Assembly (NCBI RefSeq): GCF_021107415.1
Contig: NZ_JAIOSW010000098.1
Coordinates: forward strand, 1-5,564
Source of the DNA: Desulfobacula sp.
GTDB lineage: Bacteria > Desulfobacterota > Desulfobacteria > Desulfobacterales > Desulfobacteraceae
DNA length: 5,564 nucleotides
Direction of reading: 5' to 3'
In this document: positions 5,539 through 5,564 of the stretch, in pieces
How positions within the stretch are numbered: position 1 is the first letter of the stretch
How the letters are laid out: every line of letters begins with the position of its first letter
The notes under the pieces: model-generated
The model's database searches: none
Seen by the model: the letters and a program-made list of their open reading frames with translations, nothing else
Told to the model about the DNA's origin: nothing
Translations under genes and position numbers: made by a program

Positions 5539-5564
5539 CTCATGTCTCTGCTTTTGTCTCGGCG

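Overview
The window looks like chromosomal DNA from an anaerobic deltaproteobacterium of the Desulfobacterales type. This is inferred from moderately AT-rich codon use, the single-domain response regulator with a tryptophan-rich tail, and the PP-loop/DUF814 thiolase-like protein. It cannot be proven from the sequence alone. The window is densely coded, with no gene-free stretch longer than about 100 bases, and shows no insertion sequence, phage gene, tRNA, rRNA or CRISPR array.

Layout from left to right: the first 19 codons of ffh (SRP GTPase) run leftward off the window edge. rlmN (23S rRNA A2503 / tRNA A37 methyltransferase) diverges from it across a ~97-bp AT-rich gap. A 161-aa receiver-domain protein follows, with a plausible promoter that starts over the rlmN stop codon. 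A bidirectional hairpin containing a run of 13 C then separates it from a convergent gene for a PP-loop ATPase with a C-terminal NFACT-R/DUF814-like domain, probably a tRNA thiolation enzyme. That gene's start codon is only 8 bp from the start codon of the divergent nth gene (endonuclease III). nth in turn ends exactly where the next leftward gene ends (stop codons abut with no spacer).

The right third is a leftward three-gene cluster, transcribed from beyond the right edge: an NrtA/SsuA-type substrate-binding protein that seems to lack a signal peptide, an extremely acidic protein of unknown function with a 15-bp in-frame tandem repeat, and a stand-alone Hpt phosphotransfer protein. Tight spacing (20 and 9 bp) and good Shine-Dalgarno sites for the last two suggest co-transcription. 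An Hpt protein beside a ligand-binding protein suggests a signalling rather than a transport role.

The left two thirds are mostly housekeeping functions: protein targeting, RNA modification and DNA repair. RlmN and Nth carry clear [4Fe-4S] motifs, and the thiolase-like protein has a cysteine set that could hold a cluster. The least explained parts are the SBP-acidic protein-Hpt cluster, the very compact divergent start pair (possibly a leaderless nth transcript), and the C13/G8 hairpin that overlaps the end of a coding region.
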